DNA of 64,000 bases from an uncultured Pseudodesulfovibrio sp. (GCF_963675635.1 NZ_OY776488.1:475740-539739), one strand, 5' to 3'. Counted from the stretch's first letter, positions 8,256 to 17,932 are shown. Program-made: numbers and translations. The notes: generated by a model from the letters alone, not told the origin.

Positions 8256-9593
8256 ATGGCACAAATTGGACAGAAAGGTATGAGTTTTGAGGATGCTCCT
8301 TTTTCTCCCATTCATAAAAAAGTAGCAGTCGGCACCTTTATGGGGCAGATATGCGATGGGTATGTTTTAGGTATTGTCGGTATTGCCTTGACCTATGCCA
8401 CCGTCCCCTTGGGTTTGGACGGTTTCTGGATGGGGTTGGTCGGAGCTGGTGCTCTCTTCGGTATTTTGCTCGGAAGCTTGTTAACCGGCATCATTATTGA
8501 CCGCATGGGGAGAAAAACAGCGTACGCATTTGTTGCTATTTTCACCCTTGTCCTTTCCGTCGTACAGTTTTTCCTCTCAGATCCGACGGTATTGGTTGCC
8601 GTGAGGTTCCTTCTGGGGATGTGTGTCGGGGCAGACTATACTGTTGGTGTTGCTCTGCTGAGCGAATGGACCCCTGAAAAGATTCGGACAAAGATGATGA
8701 GCTGGCTTATGGCCGCCTGGACATTTGGCTACATTATCTCCTACTTCGCCGGACTGCTCATCGCTTCCAGTGGTGGCTTGGGCGAAAACGGGTGGCGATG
8801 GATCATTTCTTCTTCTGCCATACTCGCCTTGATTACACTTATCGTGCGACTTGGTACCCCTGAGTCTCCGGCCTGGATGGTGGCCAAGAAGCGTACTGGT
8901 GAGGCTCTGAGCCTGATTCACAAGCATCTCGGAGCAAACTACGCTCTTCCCACAGTACAGAAAAAGGTTAAATCTGCCTCGTTTTTCAGACTTTTCAGTC
9001 CGGAACTGTGGCGCAATACTCTGACTTCCAGCACCTTCTTCCTGTGTCAGGTGCTTCCTTTCTTTGCCATCTCCATCTTCCTGCCTGTGGTTGTGAAGGG
9101 ACTCAATATTGGCAACCCTCATGCATCCGGTATGATGTACAACGGCTTTACCATGGTCGGTGTCCTGATCGGTATTCTGATTGCCGATAAAATCTCCCGC
9201 CGTGCTTTTCTGTTGTGGACGTTCTATGGCGCTGCTGCAATCCTGACCGTTATGACAGTCTGGCAGAGCATGCCTGCGACCCTGGCTTTCATTCTCCTTG
9301 GTGCATTTTCAACCGTCCTCGCTGTCTCCATCGTCGCCGAGTGGTTGTATCCGCCGGAACTCTTCCCCACGGAACTTCGGGGCTCCGGTGTTGGCCTGAC
9401 CATTGCCGCCAGCCGTATCGGTGCCGGTATGGGAACCTGGATGCTTCCTGTCGTCATGGAGCAGTATGGTGTCACTGTGACCCTGACATGCTGTATCGCA
9501 ACATTGCTTATCGGTGGTGTTGTCTGTCAGTTGCTGGCTCCAGAGACTTCTCCGAAGTTTGTTTCTCGTAAAGCAGCTTCCGAGACGGCTTAA
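8256..9593 (+). CDS. MFS transporter, metabolite:H+ symporter type
   Basis: Major facilitator superfamily carrier of 445 residues with about 12 hydrophobic segments. Two family motifs are visible: DRMGRK in the loop after helix 2, and RFLLGMCVGADYTVGVALLSEW around helix 4 as in sugar/aromatic acid/niacin-type carriers. The PPELFPTELRGSG motif is present in the second half. An AAGGAG site precedes the start. It is the last gene of the operon, followed by a strong hairpin. It may import the substrate or export the acid product; the direction and substrate cannot be read. Confidence 0.85.
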   Translation: MAQIGQKGMSFEDAPFSPIHKKVAVGTFMGQICDGYVLGIVGIALTYATVPLGLDGFWMGLVGAGALFGILLGSLLTGIIIDRMGRKTAYAFVAIFTLVLSVVQFFLSDPTVLVAVRFLLGMCVGADYTVGVALLSEWTPEKIRTKMMSWLMAAWTFGYIISYFAGLLIASSGGLGENGWRWIISSSAILALITLIVRLGTPESPAWMVAKKRTGEALSLIHKHLGANYALPTVQKKVKSASFFRLFSPELWRNTLTSSTFFLCQVLPFFAISIFLPVVVKGLNIGNPHASGMMYNGFTMVGVLIGILIADKISRRAFLLWTFYGAAAILTVMTVWQSMPATLAFILLGAFSTVLAVSIVAEWLYPPELFPTELRGSGVGLTIAASRIGAGMGTWMLPVVMEQYGVTVTLTCCIATLLIGGVVCQLLAPETSPKFVSRKAASETA

Positions 9594-9638
9594 ATATATA
9601 TGCAAAGGCGAAAAATCTCTTCGCTATAACCTCGCTTC

Positions 9639-9674
9639 GGCACAGCCCCTTGGCGTACGTCAAGGGGCTGTGCC
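9639..9674 (+). terminator. Terminator-like hairpin closing the catabolic operon
   Basis: Perfect 14-base arms (first arm GGCACAGCCCCTTG) enclose an eight-base centre that is itself nearly self-complementary. It starts 45 bases after the MFS stop. The tail TCATTCTC is only moderately T-rich. Confidence 0.7.
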
Positions 9675-9836
9675 TCATTCTCGGGATACCCTGTAAACAG
9701 GTTCAATTATCGGAAAGATCCCGGAATGGTTTTTGTTAAGATGTTGTTTTCTGGGTGCGAATTATTGACCGGATGCACTCGATGTATCCTCCAGTCTCAC
9801 TGCAATTATTGTTGTCTTTAAAGCTGAGGGGCAAAG

Positions 9837-10982
9837 ATGATACGTAAAATATGGATTAATTGTAGCGAGGCGTCCGGTGACATGTGCGCCGGAGCTTTGG
9901 CCGGTGAATTGTTCCGGCAGTGTCCGACGCTTGAGATAGGCGGCATGGGTGGACCCATGCTGTCCCAGGCTGGAGCCACAGTACATTTCCCGATGAGCCG
10001 CATCTGTTTTACGGGCTTTCTTGATGTGCTGTTCGGTCTGCCGGGAATATTCCGTTTGCAACGAGAAATAACGAGTTTCTGGGAGCAGGACCGACCGGAC
10101 GCGATTGTCATGGTGGATTGTCCAGATTTCAATCTGTCTCTGGTTAAAGCGGCGCATGCGATGAAGATTCCCGTGTTCTATTTCATGGCACCGCAGTTCT
10201 GGGCCTGGAAACAGCAGGGCATGAAGCTTTTGCAAAAATATGTGCATAACATCATTTGCGCCTTACCTTTCGAGCCGGAATATTTTCACAACAAAGGCTG
10301 TCGGGCTCAGTATGCCGGACATCCCCTTCAGGATATAATCCCTTTGCGGTCTTTGGATAAACTGGTTCCGAATACGCATCAGATAGGCATCATGCCGGGA
10401 AGCAGGAAAAAAGAGATCTCGTTTTTACTGCCTGAATTTGCCGAAGCTGCTTCCAGACTGCATAGAGAAATGCCCTGGTTGACTTTTTCTGTGGCCCGAG
10501 CTCCAGGTATTAAAGAAGAGTTTTTAAAACAATTCTTGCCTGATACCTTGCCAATGAGGATTGCTGAGCCTGAAAAAAGATTTCAGATGATTCGGAAATC
10601 CTGTCTTGTTCTGGCAGCGTCAGGCACGGCCACTCTTGAAACCGCCCTTATCGGGACGCCAACAATTGTGGGCTACAAACTGGATCGTCCTGCCGCTTTT
10701 CTCGCCCGCAAACTGGCTTTTTCAAAATTCATCAGTCTGACCAATATTTTATTCAAAAAAGAACTGTTTCCCGAATATTTACAGGAAAGAGCCACTGCTG
10801 ACAGTTATTTTGAACAGGTTGTGATGTGGTTGAACAACCCCGGCATGTTGTTGGAGGTGCGCAACACATTGAAAGATATGCGGACTCTTGCAGGTCCAAC
10901 AGGCGGTGTGAAGGCCGCCGCAGACATGATCCTGGCGAAAAACGAACAAAGAGGAGGTTTGCAATGGATATCGGCTTCATAG
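9837..10982 (+). CDS. lpxB: Lipid-A-disaccharide synthase
   Basis: Glycosyltransferase that joins UDP-2,3-diacylglucosamine and lipid X to make the lipid A disaccharide at the inner membrane. The 381-residue product has the family hallmarks NCSEASGDMCAGAL near the N-terminus, GGMGGPMLSQAG, the DCPDFNL segment, YFMAPQFWAWKQ, GHPLQD and MPGSRKKEI, and near residue 262 ASGTATLETALIGTP for nucleotide-sugar binding. Length is normal. It overlaps proC by 19 bases, so the two are co-transcribed. Its presence shows a Gram-negative outer membrane. Confidence 0.95.
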   Translation: MIRKIWINCSEASGDMCAGALAGELFRQCPTLEIGGMGGPMLSQAGATVHFPMSRICFTGFLDVLFGLPGIFRLQREITSFWEQDRPDAIVMVDCPDFNLSLVKAAHAMKIPVFYFMAPQFWAWKQQGMKLLQKYVHNIICALPFEPEYFHNKGCRAQYAGHPLQDIIPLRSLDKLVPNTHQIGIMPGSRKKEISFLLPEFAEAASRLHREMPWLTFSVARAPGIKEEFLKQFLPDTLPMRIAEPEKRFQMIRKSCLVLAASGTATLETALIGTPTIVGYKLDRPAAFLARKLAFSKFISLTNILFKKELFPEYLQERATADSYFEQVVMWLNNPGMLLEVRNTLKDMRTLAGPTGGVKAAADMILAKNEQRGGLQWISAS

Positions 10983-11755
10983 GTACAGGGAATATGGGAG
11001 GAGCCATTATCAGAAGTCTTTCCGACGTGGATGGCTTGACGATGTATGGGGTGAATCACACTCCTGCGAAGCTGGAGGCCTTGGCGGAAGAAACCGGCCT
11101 TATCCCTTGTGACACCATTCAGGAATTGACTGAAAAATCAGATTTCATTGTTCTGGCGGTGAAGCCGCAACAGGCACCGGAAATATGGCCTGAGATGGTC
11201 CCGGTTCTGACTCGGAAGAAATGTCTCGTCTCTATCGCAGCTGGATTGACGTTGAATTCACTTCGACAAAGCATTGATAATGTCTGTCCGGTCATCCGGG
11301 TCATGCCCAACACTCCGGTCTTGATCAAAGAAGGCGTCACAGCAATCTGTCTGGATGACGAGATGCTCTCGCATCAGCAAAAAACATTTATTCAAGAGCT
11401 CTTCGAGAATTCGGGAGATGTGCATGTTGTGTCTGAGAATCAGTTTGATGTTTTTACAGCTGTTATCGGCTCAGGTCCGGCCTTTATTTTCTATCTTATT
11501 GAAACCATGATAGAATCAGGAGTTGAACTTGGCCTGCATCGAGATGTTTCATCCCGCATGGTCAAAAAACTTTTTAGCGGTGCCAGCCTTATGGCTGAAC
11601 GTTCAGCGGAACATGTCAGTATGCTGAAAGAAATGTCCATTGCGCCCGCAGGGACGACCATTGCCGCCTTGGCGCACTTTGATCGTACGGCCGTGCGCGG
11701 AAATATAATGGATGCAATCCGTATGGCGTATGTCCGTAGTATAGAACTTGGTTGA
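10964..11755 (+). CDS. proC: Pyrroline-5-carboxylate reductase
   Basis: Last step of proline synthesis: NAD(P)H-dependent reduction of pyrroline-5-carboxylate. The 263-residue product starts MDIGFIGTGNMGGAI with the Rossmann GxGxxG. It has the RVMPNTPVLIKEGVTAI segment, the AVIGSGPAFIFYLIE helix and the C-terminal signature APAGTTIAALAHFDRTAVRGNIMDAI split over about residues 225-250. ATG 10964 follows GAGGAGG; a longer in-frame reading from 10826 lies within lpxB and is rejected. Confidence 0.95.
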   Translation: MDIGFIGTGNMGGAIIRSLSDVDGLTMYGVNHTPAKLEALAEETGLIPCDTIQELTEKSDFIVLAVKPQQAPEIWPEMVPVLTRKKCLVSIAAGLTLNSLRQSIDNVCPVIRVMPNTPVLIKEGVTAICLDDEMLSHQQKTFIQELFENSGDVHVVSENQFDVFTAVIGSGPAFIFYLIETMIESGVELGLHRDVSSRMVKKLFSGASLMAERSAEHVSMLKEMSIAPAGTTIAALAHFDRTAVRGNIMDAIRMAYVRSIELG

Positions 11756-11962
11756 TGCGCAGGAATGATATGTTCGGCAAGTAAAATAAACGAATCGGCA
11801 GACCGGGGATAAGGCCCCCCCGTACTTACGATGACGAATCGAGTGCGTGCCGGAAATAACTGTTCACCTCCCGCTCATTGAAAAATGAGCAACCTCGAAA
11901 TCCGATCCTCCCCCCTTGTTGCCCCCAAGGGGGGAGGATTGTGACTTTGCGGGGTTCCATAA
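11756..11962. other. Non-coding stretch with two hairpins after proC
   Basis: Two inverted repeats are visible: GCTCATT-GAAA-AATGAGC (11873-11890), a seven-base stem with a GAAA tetraloop, and a stronger one with perfect 14-base arms ATCCTCCCCCCTTG (11905-11918) and its complement (11926-11939). Neither has a T-tract. They could be end-of-transcript structures of lpxB-proC or part of a small RNA. No coding region is supported. Confidence 0.4.
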
Positions 11963-11969
11963 GGCAACG

Positions 11970-12000
11970 AAAAAGGGCTGCGACGTGTGTCACAACCCTT
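11970..12000 (-). terminator. Terminator of tRNA-Leu copy 1
   Basis: On the minus strand AAGGGTTGTGAC pairs with GTCGCAGCCCTT across an ACAC loop (two G-U pairs) and is followed by a run of T. It begins 10 bases after the tRNA CCA end. Confidence 0.8.
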
Positions 12001-12009
12001 GTTCTTTAC

Positions 12010-12096
12010 TGGTGCCGAAGAGAAGATTCGAACTTCCACGGAGAAACCCCCACATGGTCCTGAACCATGCGTGTCTACCAATTCCACCACTTCGGC
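12010..12096 (-). tRNA. tRNA-Leu (anticodon CAG)
   Basis: Eighty-seven bases including an encoded CCA. The acceptor stem GCCGAAG pairs with CTTCGGC, the anticodon stem CATGG/CCATG encloses the loop TTCAGGA with anticodon CAG, a long variable arm of class II type follows, and the T loop TTCGAAT is present. A second identical copy lies at 39187-39273. Confidence 0.95.
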
Positions 12097-12186
12097 ACGT
12101 TCAGGAAGCGTTTGTCTATTAAAGAACCGGCGGATTGGCAAGCACTTTTTGCATTTCTTGGGCAGTTATTTTTTTCTTGCATGAGA

Positions 12187-13509
12187 TTATGATTTGGCGA
12201 GCTTCCGGGATGGAATTAAAGCCGCCATGGAGAGGATCAGCGAAACGCCGACACCTGCAAAACTGTATTCTTTCAAACCGGTTGTCGCTGCCATTATCCC
12301 CAATGCTCCGCCGATTACAATAGCGAGGAGCATGGTGTGTGGGTTGATCGGTCTTTTACCCCATGCAAGGATGGTGACGAACATGGGGGCGACGACGCCG
12401 CACACATAGATGTCATTGGCAGCGAGGAGCAGAGACAGGATGCTGCCCCCGGATGCGGCTATGCCGAGTGCGCCCAAACCTATGGCGACCATTATCAGTC
12501 TGCATCTGGTCGTGTTTTTGCCGCCGATAAGATCGTGTTCGAGAATTGTAGCGGCGGTGATGAGACAGGAGTCTGCCGATGAAATGATTGCGGAAAGCAG
12601 TGCAAAGAGCAGGACGGTTCCGGCCCATGCAGGCATGACCGAGGGAACGATTTGTGTGAGGATGGAGTCCGCGTCTGTTCCGGCGGGTGTCAATCCCCGG
12701 GCATAGAGGCCGATGCACACGATGACCACCGCCGACAGGGCAATGCCTGCCGTGGCGATGAAGGCTCCACGTTTCGCCTGTTTCTCTCCTTGTGTTGAAA
12801 AGAGTCGTCCGAAGAGCATGGGACAGACTACGTAACTGCCGCCTACGATAATCATGAAGTAAGTCCATTTGGACATGGGGAATGCTTCGTTGACAAATTG
12901 CAGTTTGACGTCAGTTAAGGAGATCGAAGATGCCGTGCCGGTATAATAGAGAGCCAATCCAAGCCCGATCGCGACCATTGAGTATTGCACGGCATCACTT
13001 TTCAGAATGGAATTCTGGCCGCCGAGCATGGTGTATGCCGTGATGACCAGGGCGCAACCGATCAGTGCCGTTGTGTAATCCATGCCAGACAAGGCTGTGG
13101 CAGCTCTTGCAGCGGCGATATACTGGGCGGCGAGGATCGAGGCCCATGCCGGGATAATGATCAGTGCTGTGATTTTTCGTGCGGCAGGCGAGATGAATTT
13201 CTCAGCCATGTCCGGTAGGGTGAAGACGCCGCTGCGACGGGTTTTGGCTGCAAGAAATGTGCTGAGAATGAGTAGGCCTGCTGCACCGGAGCCGAGCCAC
13301 CAGAAGGCGGGAGTGCCGACATTGAAGGCCAGTCCGGTCATTCCTATTGTGGCAGATGCCCCGACACAGGATGCCGTAATGGATATGCCTGCTACAGTCG
13401 AACTGCACCGGCGTCCGGCTACGGCGAATTCTTCGAAGTCTTTGCGTTTGATGTATTCATAGATCCCCATTCCGATGAAGAGGGCGAAGTAGAGTGCGAG
13501 AAGATTCAT
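12187..13509 (-). CDS. Sodium:solute symporter family protein, co-transcribed with bioDA
   Basis: Sodium:solute symporter (SSS) family carrier of 440 residues, with about 12-13 hydrophobic helices. The N-terminal helix is followed by FAVAGRR and ITASCVGASATIGMTGLAF, matching the sodium-binding first repeat, and LSAIISSADSCLITAATILEHDL near residue 300 matches the SSS signature. The ATG follows AAGGATAGATC, only nine bases after the bioDA stop, so the two form one operon. The family carries sugars, proline, pantothenate and other solutes. Linkage to biotin synthesis suggests transport of biotin or a precursor, but nothing in the sequence proves it. Confidence 0.85.
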   Translation of the reverse strand: MNLLALYFALFIGMGIYEYIKRKDFEEFAVAGRRCSSTVAGISITASCVGASATIGMTGLAFNVGTPAFWWLGSGAAGLLILSTFLAAKTRRSGVFTLPDMAEKFISPAARKITALIIIPAWASILAAQYIAAARAATALSGMDYTTALIGCALVITAYTMLGGQNSILKSDAVQYSMVAIGLGLALYYTGTASSISLTDVKLQFVNEAFPMSKWTYFMIIVGGSYVVCPMLFGRLFSTQGEKQAKRGAFIATAGIALSAVVIVCIGLYARGLTPAGTDADSILTQIVPSVMPAWAGTVLLFALLSAIISSADSCLITAATILEHDLIGGKNTTRCRLIMVAIGLGALGIAASGGSILSLLLAANDIYVCGVVAPMFVTILAWGKRPINPHTMLLAIVIGGALGIMAATTGLKEYSFAGVGVSLILSMAALIPSRKLAKS

Positions 13510-13518
13510 GATCTATCC

Positions 13519-15513
13519 TTATAAATGAGTATCGGCTGCGATTGCGTCGTATACTGCGGCCCCGAGACATCGTGTCTCTTCACGGGAGATGATGTAAGGC
13601 GGCATGACATATATGAGCTTGCCGAAAGGGCGCAGCCATACGCCGCGTTTGAGGAAGAAAGCCTGTAAATTTTGGACGTTGACGGGGTGTTCCTTTTCCA
13701 CCACGCCTATGGTGCCGAGGATGCGGACATCCGCGACTCCGGGGAGATCCCGGCATGGGCTGAATGATTCATTCAGCCACTGTTCGATATCGTGGACCTG
13801 CGTTTTCCAATTTCCCTGTTGCAGGATGGAGAGACTGGCCTGTGACACGGCACATGCCAGTGGATTGCCCATGAAAGTCGGGCCGTGCATGAATACACCG
13901 CCGTCTTTGGAAATAGTGTGTGCCACTCGGGTTGTCGCGAGGGTGGCGGCCAGTGTCATGGTACCGCCGGAGAGCGCTTTGCCCACGCACATGATGTCCG
14001 GGGTGACGTTGCTCCATTCACACGCAAAGAGTTTGCCGGTTCGTCCGAACCCTGTGGCGATTTCATCGAGAATGAGCAGGACGCCATGCCTGTCGGCCAG
14101 TTCCCGAAGGCCGCGCAGGTACTCCGGGTGATAAAAATACATACCGCCAGCGCCCTGTACGATGGGCTCCACAATAATGGCCGCGATGCTTGCACTGTTG
14201 GCTTCAAAAACCTGTGTGGCCTCTTCAAGGCTGGCGGGATCGTATTCCTCACCAAAGCGGCAGGCCGGGCGCGGGGCAAATATCTGTTGTGGCAAAAGAC
14301 CGGAAAACAATTGGTGCATGCCGTTGTCCGGGTCGCAGACCGACATGGCGCCGCAGGTGTCGCCGTGATAGCCGCCTCGGACAGTGAAGAGCCTGGTGCG
14401 CTCTGTCTGCCCATCCGCCTGCATGTATTGTAGAGCCATTTTGATGGCAGCCTCGACACTGACGGAACCGGAATCCGCGAGAAAAACATGATCGAGGCCG
14501 TCCGGGGTCATGTCGCGCAGGGTGCGGCACAGGGTAATGGCCGGATCATGTGTCAGTCCGCCGAACATGACGTGCGACATACGTCCCAGTTGGGAGTGCG
14601 CGGCTCTGTTGAGGGCCGGGTGGTCATAGCCGTGGATGGCGCACCACCACGAAGCCATGCCGTCAATGAGTTCGGTGTTGTCTTCCAGAATAATACGAGT
14701 GCCACGAGTGCTGTGGACCTTGACCGTGGGTAGCGGATTCAGTGCAGAAGTGTACGGGTGCCATATGTGTTCCCTATCAAAATCCATGTCACCGGTGTTT
14801 GGGGAAGATGGCCTGGGCAGGGCATTCAGAGCGTGGGTCATGTGCTGGACAAAAACTGCATCAAAATCCGCCCCGTCAACATGCGGTATGTCAGCCAGAA
14901 CGGGAGCTTCACCCCAACTGGCTATGGTTTCAACATTGTTGCGACGGAGATGTTCATCATGCTTGGTAGGAGCCGATGTATTCGTCATGACCACTCCCGC
15001 GACAGTGAGCCCGGAACCGCGAATCATTTCCATGGTCATGAGCGCGTGGTTGATGACGCCCAGTTTGTTGTCGGCAACGACGATTACCGGCAGGCCAAGT
15101 CGCCGCATGAGATCAAGCATAGTCAGGCCGTTGCCAAGTGGTACGGCAACGCCTCCCGCCCCCTCCACAAGGATGAGTTCGCGGCCTGAGGCCAGTCTCT
15201 TGACGTCATGGGCTAGTTCGTCAACGTTTACAGTCTCTCCTGCCAGTTCGGCAGCCAGATGCGGGGAACAGGCCGGGATGTACTTACGGCAACAGGCTTC
15301 AGGGTATCCGTCAGGGAAATAAGGCGCAGAGAATCTGGCGTAGGTTTCGACATCCTCAGCCACGAGTCCATTTATGCTTTCAATGCAGCCGCTTTGGACC
15401 GGCTTGATGGCAAGAGCACGATGACCGGCATCAAGAAAGGTTCGTAAAAGTGCGGCGGTGACGCATGTCTTGCCGACGTCCGTATCGGTGCCGGTGATGA
15501 AGTATCCATTCAT
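13519..15513 (-). CDS. bioDA: Fused dethiobiotin synthetase / DAPA aminotransferase (BioD-BioA)
   Basis: Bifunctional biotin-synthesis protein of about 664 residues. Residues 1 to about 230 are BioD (dethiobiotin synthetase): YFITGTDTDVGKTCVTAALL holds the P-loop, followed by KPVQSG and VEGAGGVAVPL. From about residue 245 (HIWHPYTSAL) to the end is BioA (7,8-diaminopelargonate aminotransferase, PLP-dependent): LILDEIATGFGRTGKLFACE and VGKALSGGTMTLAATL with the PLP lysine. One chain thus performs two consecutive steps, DAPA formation then dethiobiotin formation. The start ATG 15513 is chosen because it begins the BioD fold; no clear ribosome site is seen, and an in-frame ATG at 15573 is an alternative. 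bioB and bioF are not in the window. Confidence 0.93.
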   Translation of the reverse strand: MNGYFITGTDTDVGKTCVTAALLRTFLDAGHRALAIKPVQSGCIESINGLVAEDVETYARFSAPYFPDGYPEACCRKYIPACSPHLAAELAGETVNVDELAHDVKRLASGRELILVEGAGGVAVPLGNGLTMLDLMRRLGLPVIVVADNKLGVINHALMTMEMIRGSGLTVAGVVMTNTSAPTKHDEHLRRNNVETIASWGEAPVLADIPHVDGADFDAVFVQHMTHALNALPRPSSPNTGDMDFDREHIWHPYTSALNPLPTVKVHSTRGTRIILEDNTELIDGMASWWCAIHGYDHPALNRAAHSQLGRMSHVMFGGLTHDPAITLCRTLRDMTPDGLDHVFLADSGSVSVEAAIKMALQYMQADGQTERTRLFTVRGGYHGDTCGAMSVCDPDNGMHQLFSGLLPQQIFAPRPACRFGEEYDPASLEEATQVFEANSASIAAIIVEPIVQGAGGMYFYHPEYLRGLRELADRHGVLLILDEIATGFGRTGKLFACEWSNVTPDIMCVGKALSGGTMTLAATLATTRVAHTISKDGGVFMHGPTFMGNPLACAVSQASLSILQQGNWKTQVHDIEQWLNESFSPCRDLPGVADVRILGTIGVVEKEHPVNVQNLQAFFLKRGVWLRPFGKLIYVMPPYIISREETRCLGAAVYDAIAADTHL

Positions 15514-15611
15514 GAGAAAATTGTGTGTTGAAGGTGTGGATGTCTTCTCGATATGAGGTGAGCGACCATACATACGCAGTGGGGAATGAGCAAGCCTTGT
15601 GCGTGGCGTGT

Positions 15612-15633
15612 AATGTAAACACCTGTTTACATT
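15612..15633. promoter_or_regulatory. Palindromic operator upstream of bioDA
   Basis: AATGTAAAC-ACCT-GTTTACATT is a perfect palindrome with nine-base arms, about 100 bases upstream of the bioDA start. The half sites resemble those of BirA biotin operators, but BirA sites normally have a spacer of about 14-16 bases rather than four, so the regulator is uncertain. Confidence 0.5.
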
Positions 15634-15699
15634 GATGAGTGTTCAAATGTGTGGCGTGATCTGACGACGCCGGCAAATCAGGAAGCGTTTTCACTCGAC

Positions 15700-15728
15700 A
15701 AAAAAAAGGGCGGGGTGTTTCCCCGCCC
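15700..15728 (-). terminator. Terminator of the dCache chemoreceptor gene
   Basis: GGGCGGGG-AAACA-CCCCGCCC followed by a run of seven or more T on the minus strand, 28 bases beyond the stop codon. Confidence 0.9.
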
Positions 15729-15756
15729 TGTGTTGATAGTCAGTCTGATCTATGGG

Positions 15757-17772
15757 TTAGAACTTTTCAAAGCCGTCATCGGACATGCCGGACATATGTA
15801 TCCCTCCAGTCGACTGATGGACTGGCTGGCATGCTCTTGGGAGTGCTTTTGTTCTCCGAGTCACATGGACTGTGGAGTGTGCTCCGGGCATATCGTCGAC
15901 CTTGAAGAAGGCGATTGCTGACTGGAGTTGCACAGACTGTCTGGCGAGCTCTTCCGATGTGGCCGAGACTTCTTCGGCTGCAGCGGCGATCTGTTGTGTC
16001 ATTTCGTCCAGTTTGAGCATGGCCTGGTTGACCTGATCGGCTCCGGCATTCTGTTCGTTGGACGCTGCGGCTATTTCCTGAATCAAATCGGCTGTCCGCT
16101 TGATGTCCGGTACTATTTTGGTGAGCATGTCGCCTGCGGATTCTGCAACAGCGACGCTGGAAGCAGATAATTCGCTGATTTCGGCAGCAGCCTCGCCACT
16201 GCGTTCAGCCAGTTTGCGAACTTCTGCCGCAACGACGGCGAATCCTTTACCATGCTCACCGGCGCGGGCAGCTTCAATGGCTGCGTTCAGTGCAAGCAGG
16301 TTTGTCTGGCGGGCAATCTCTTCAATGATCGTGATTTTGTCAGCGATGGCGCGCATGGCCTGAACAGTCTTGATGACAGCTTCGCCGCCTTTTTCCGCAT
16401 CCTGAGCGGATTGAAGGGCAATCTTTTCTGTCTCTCCGGCGTTATCGGCATTTTGGCTGATGTTGGCGGCCATCTCTTCCATGCTGGCAGAAACTTCTTC
16501 GACATTGGCAGCCTGTTCGGTTGCGCCGCCTGAGAGAGTTTGTGCTGTAGCAGAGAGTTCTTCGCTTCCGCTGGCCACCTGTTCGACCGATTGACGGACA
16601 TCACTGACAACAGAACGAAGCTGCTGCCCCATGCTGGTCAGGTCGGCAGCCAGTTCGCCGATTTCGTCTTTCTGGTCAATATCCAGGGTGGCGTTGAGGT
16701 CGCCGGAGGCAATTTGTTTTGTAAAGGTGACGCCCTGGCAGATGGGATTCACGATGGATCGTGCGAGGAAAAAGATGATAGCGAGAAGTATAATAATGGA
16801 TATGACGCTCATGGTGATGGCGAGTCCAGTAACCTTGTTTGCGGCTTCCATTATCTTGTCACTGGGAATTGCGACGCCCAGAGCCCAGTTTTGTCCTGTG
16901 TCACCAACGCTGAATGGGGAGATTATTAACTGGAATTCCATATTGTCCTTGATAATGGACGTATGGATGGTGCTATTGGATTTCAGGCTGTCCATGACGA
17001 GTTGCCCCATCTTTGACCCAAAGGCTTCGTCAACTTTTTTTCCGATATTGCTCGCGACCGGATCAGCCACGATCATGCCGGAAGTGCTGATGAGAAAACC
17101 ATATCCAGTTTCATAGGGTTGGATGCGGGCAACGATGTCTTTCATCTGCGCCATGTTGAGGTCGACACCTGCGACGCCAATAGTGCGGTTATTTACTTTG
17201 ATAGGTATCGCCGCTGAAACAAGAGTGACTTTCTGGCCGTCGAAAGTGTACACATCAGGATCTAACAGATACGGATTACCGGAACGAAATGGCGTTTGAT
17301 ACCACGCTAAGCTCATGTTTGAGGCATACGACATCTTTTTCCCAGTCTGATACCACGGAACGTAACGCCCTTTTTCATTGGAACCCGCAACACCTATGCC
17401 GGCAGCATCGTTTCCATCAAATTCGTTCGGTTCAAATGCAGCCCAGGCCGAAGAAATATCCTTGTGTGAGTCAGCGATTTCCCTAATGAGGAAGTTTGTT
17501 TCTTCTCGACTCGGTGTCATTGGCGATGTTTTCATGGCTTCCACTGCTTGCGCCAGTGTCCAGCCTATTGTCAGAGCCTTGTCGAGTTCCCCCTTGACTT
17601 CCAGGCCGAACCGGCCTGCCATTTCCTTACCCATGAAATAGGCGTCTTCCGTGGTGACTTTTTGGAATTCCCTGATCAGCATGGTCAGGGTGAACCCCAT
17701 GACAAGCATCACGAGTAAGCCGACGGGAAGCATAATCTTGTTTCGTAGGTTCAAGTCTCTGTATAGTCTCAT
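15757..17772 (-). CDS. Methyl-accepting chemotaxis protein with dCache sensor
   Basis: Inner-membrane chemoreceptor of 671 residues. A transmembrane helix near residues 12-32 is followed by a periplasmic double-Cache domain (about 35-320; [62 protein letters not shown]). A second helix (about 322-345), HAMP and the signalling coiled coil come next, with the tip [21 protein letters not shown]. The Cache pocket suggests a small organic acid or amino acid ligand. The protein ends MSDDGFEKF, probably a tether for methylation enzymes. AGGAGA precedes the start. Confidence 0.93.
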   Translation of the reverse strand: MRLYRDLNLRNKIMLPVGLLVMLVMGFTLTMLIREFQKVTTEDAYFMGKEMAGRFGLEVKGELDKALTIGWTLAQAVEAMKTSPMTPSREETNFLIREIADSHKDISSAWAAFEPNEFDGNDAAGIGVAGSNEKGRYVPWYQTGKKMSYASNMSLAWYQTPFRSGNPYLLDPDVYTFDGQKVTLVSAAIPIKVNNRTIGVAGVDLNMAQMKDIVARIQPYETGYGFLISTSGMIVADPVASNIGKKVDEAFGSKMGQLVMDSLKSNSTIHTSIIKDNMEFQLIISPFSVGDTGQNWALGVAIPSDKIMEAANKVTGLAITMSVISIIILLAIIFFLARSIVNPICQGVTFTKQIASGDLNATLDIDQKDEIGELAADLTSMGQQLRSVVSDVRQSVEQVASGSEELSATAQTLSGGATEQAANVEEVSASMEEMAANISQNADNAGETEKIALQSAQDAEKGGEAVIKTVQAMRAIADKITIIEEIARQTNLLALNAAIEAARAGEHGKGFAVVAAEVRKLAERSGEAAAEISELSASSVAVAESAGDMLTKIVPDIKRTADLIQEIAAASNEQNAGADQVNQAMLKLDEMTQQIAAAAEEVSATSEELARQSVQLQSAIAFFKVDDMPGAHSTVHVTRRTKALPRACQPVHQSTGGIHMSGMSDDGFEKF

Positions 17773-17932
17773 TATTTTCTCCTGTATGAATTCAGGGATT
17801 CTCAGTGTGAGGTTTGTCCCCGATGAGTGAATTGATCAATAATAGTAAAAATGAGGCAAGGCAACTGATAGAATCATTTTATGAAAAAATATAAAGGGTT
17901 TATTGTGAGAATGAGTGCTCAAAAATGGGTGC

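Larger units (their letters stand above)
11963..12106. repeat. 144-bp direct repeat copy 1 (tRNA-Leu with terminator)
   Basis: This segment matches 39140-39283 in the same orientation, with one difference seen by eye (CAACCC here, CAGCCC there). It spans the tRNA-Leu gene, its terminator and about ten bases of 5' flank. Flanks outside the repeat are unrelated. Confidence 0.85.

Noticed and set aside
15612-15633. Calling the palindrome a BirA box outright
   Set aside because: The spacer is four bases, not the usual length, so only a generic operator is claimed.
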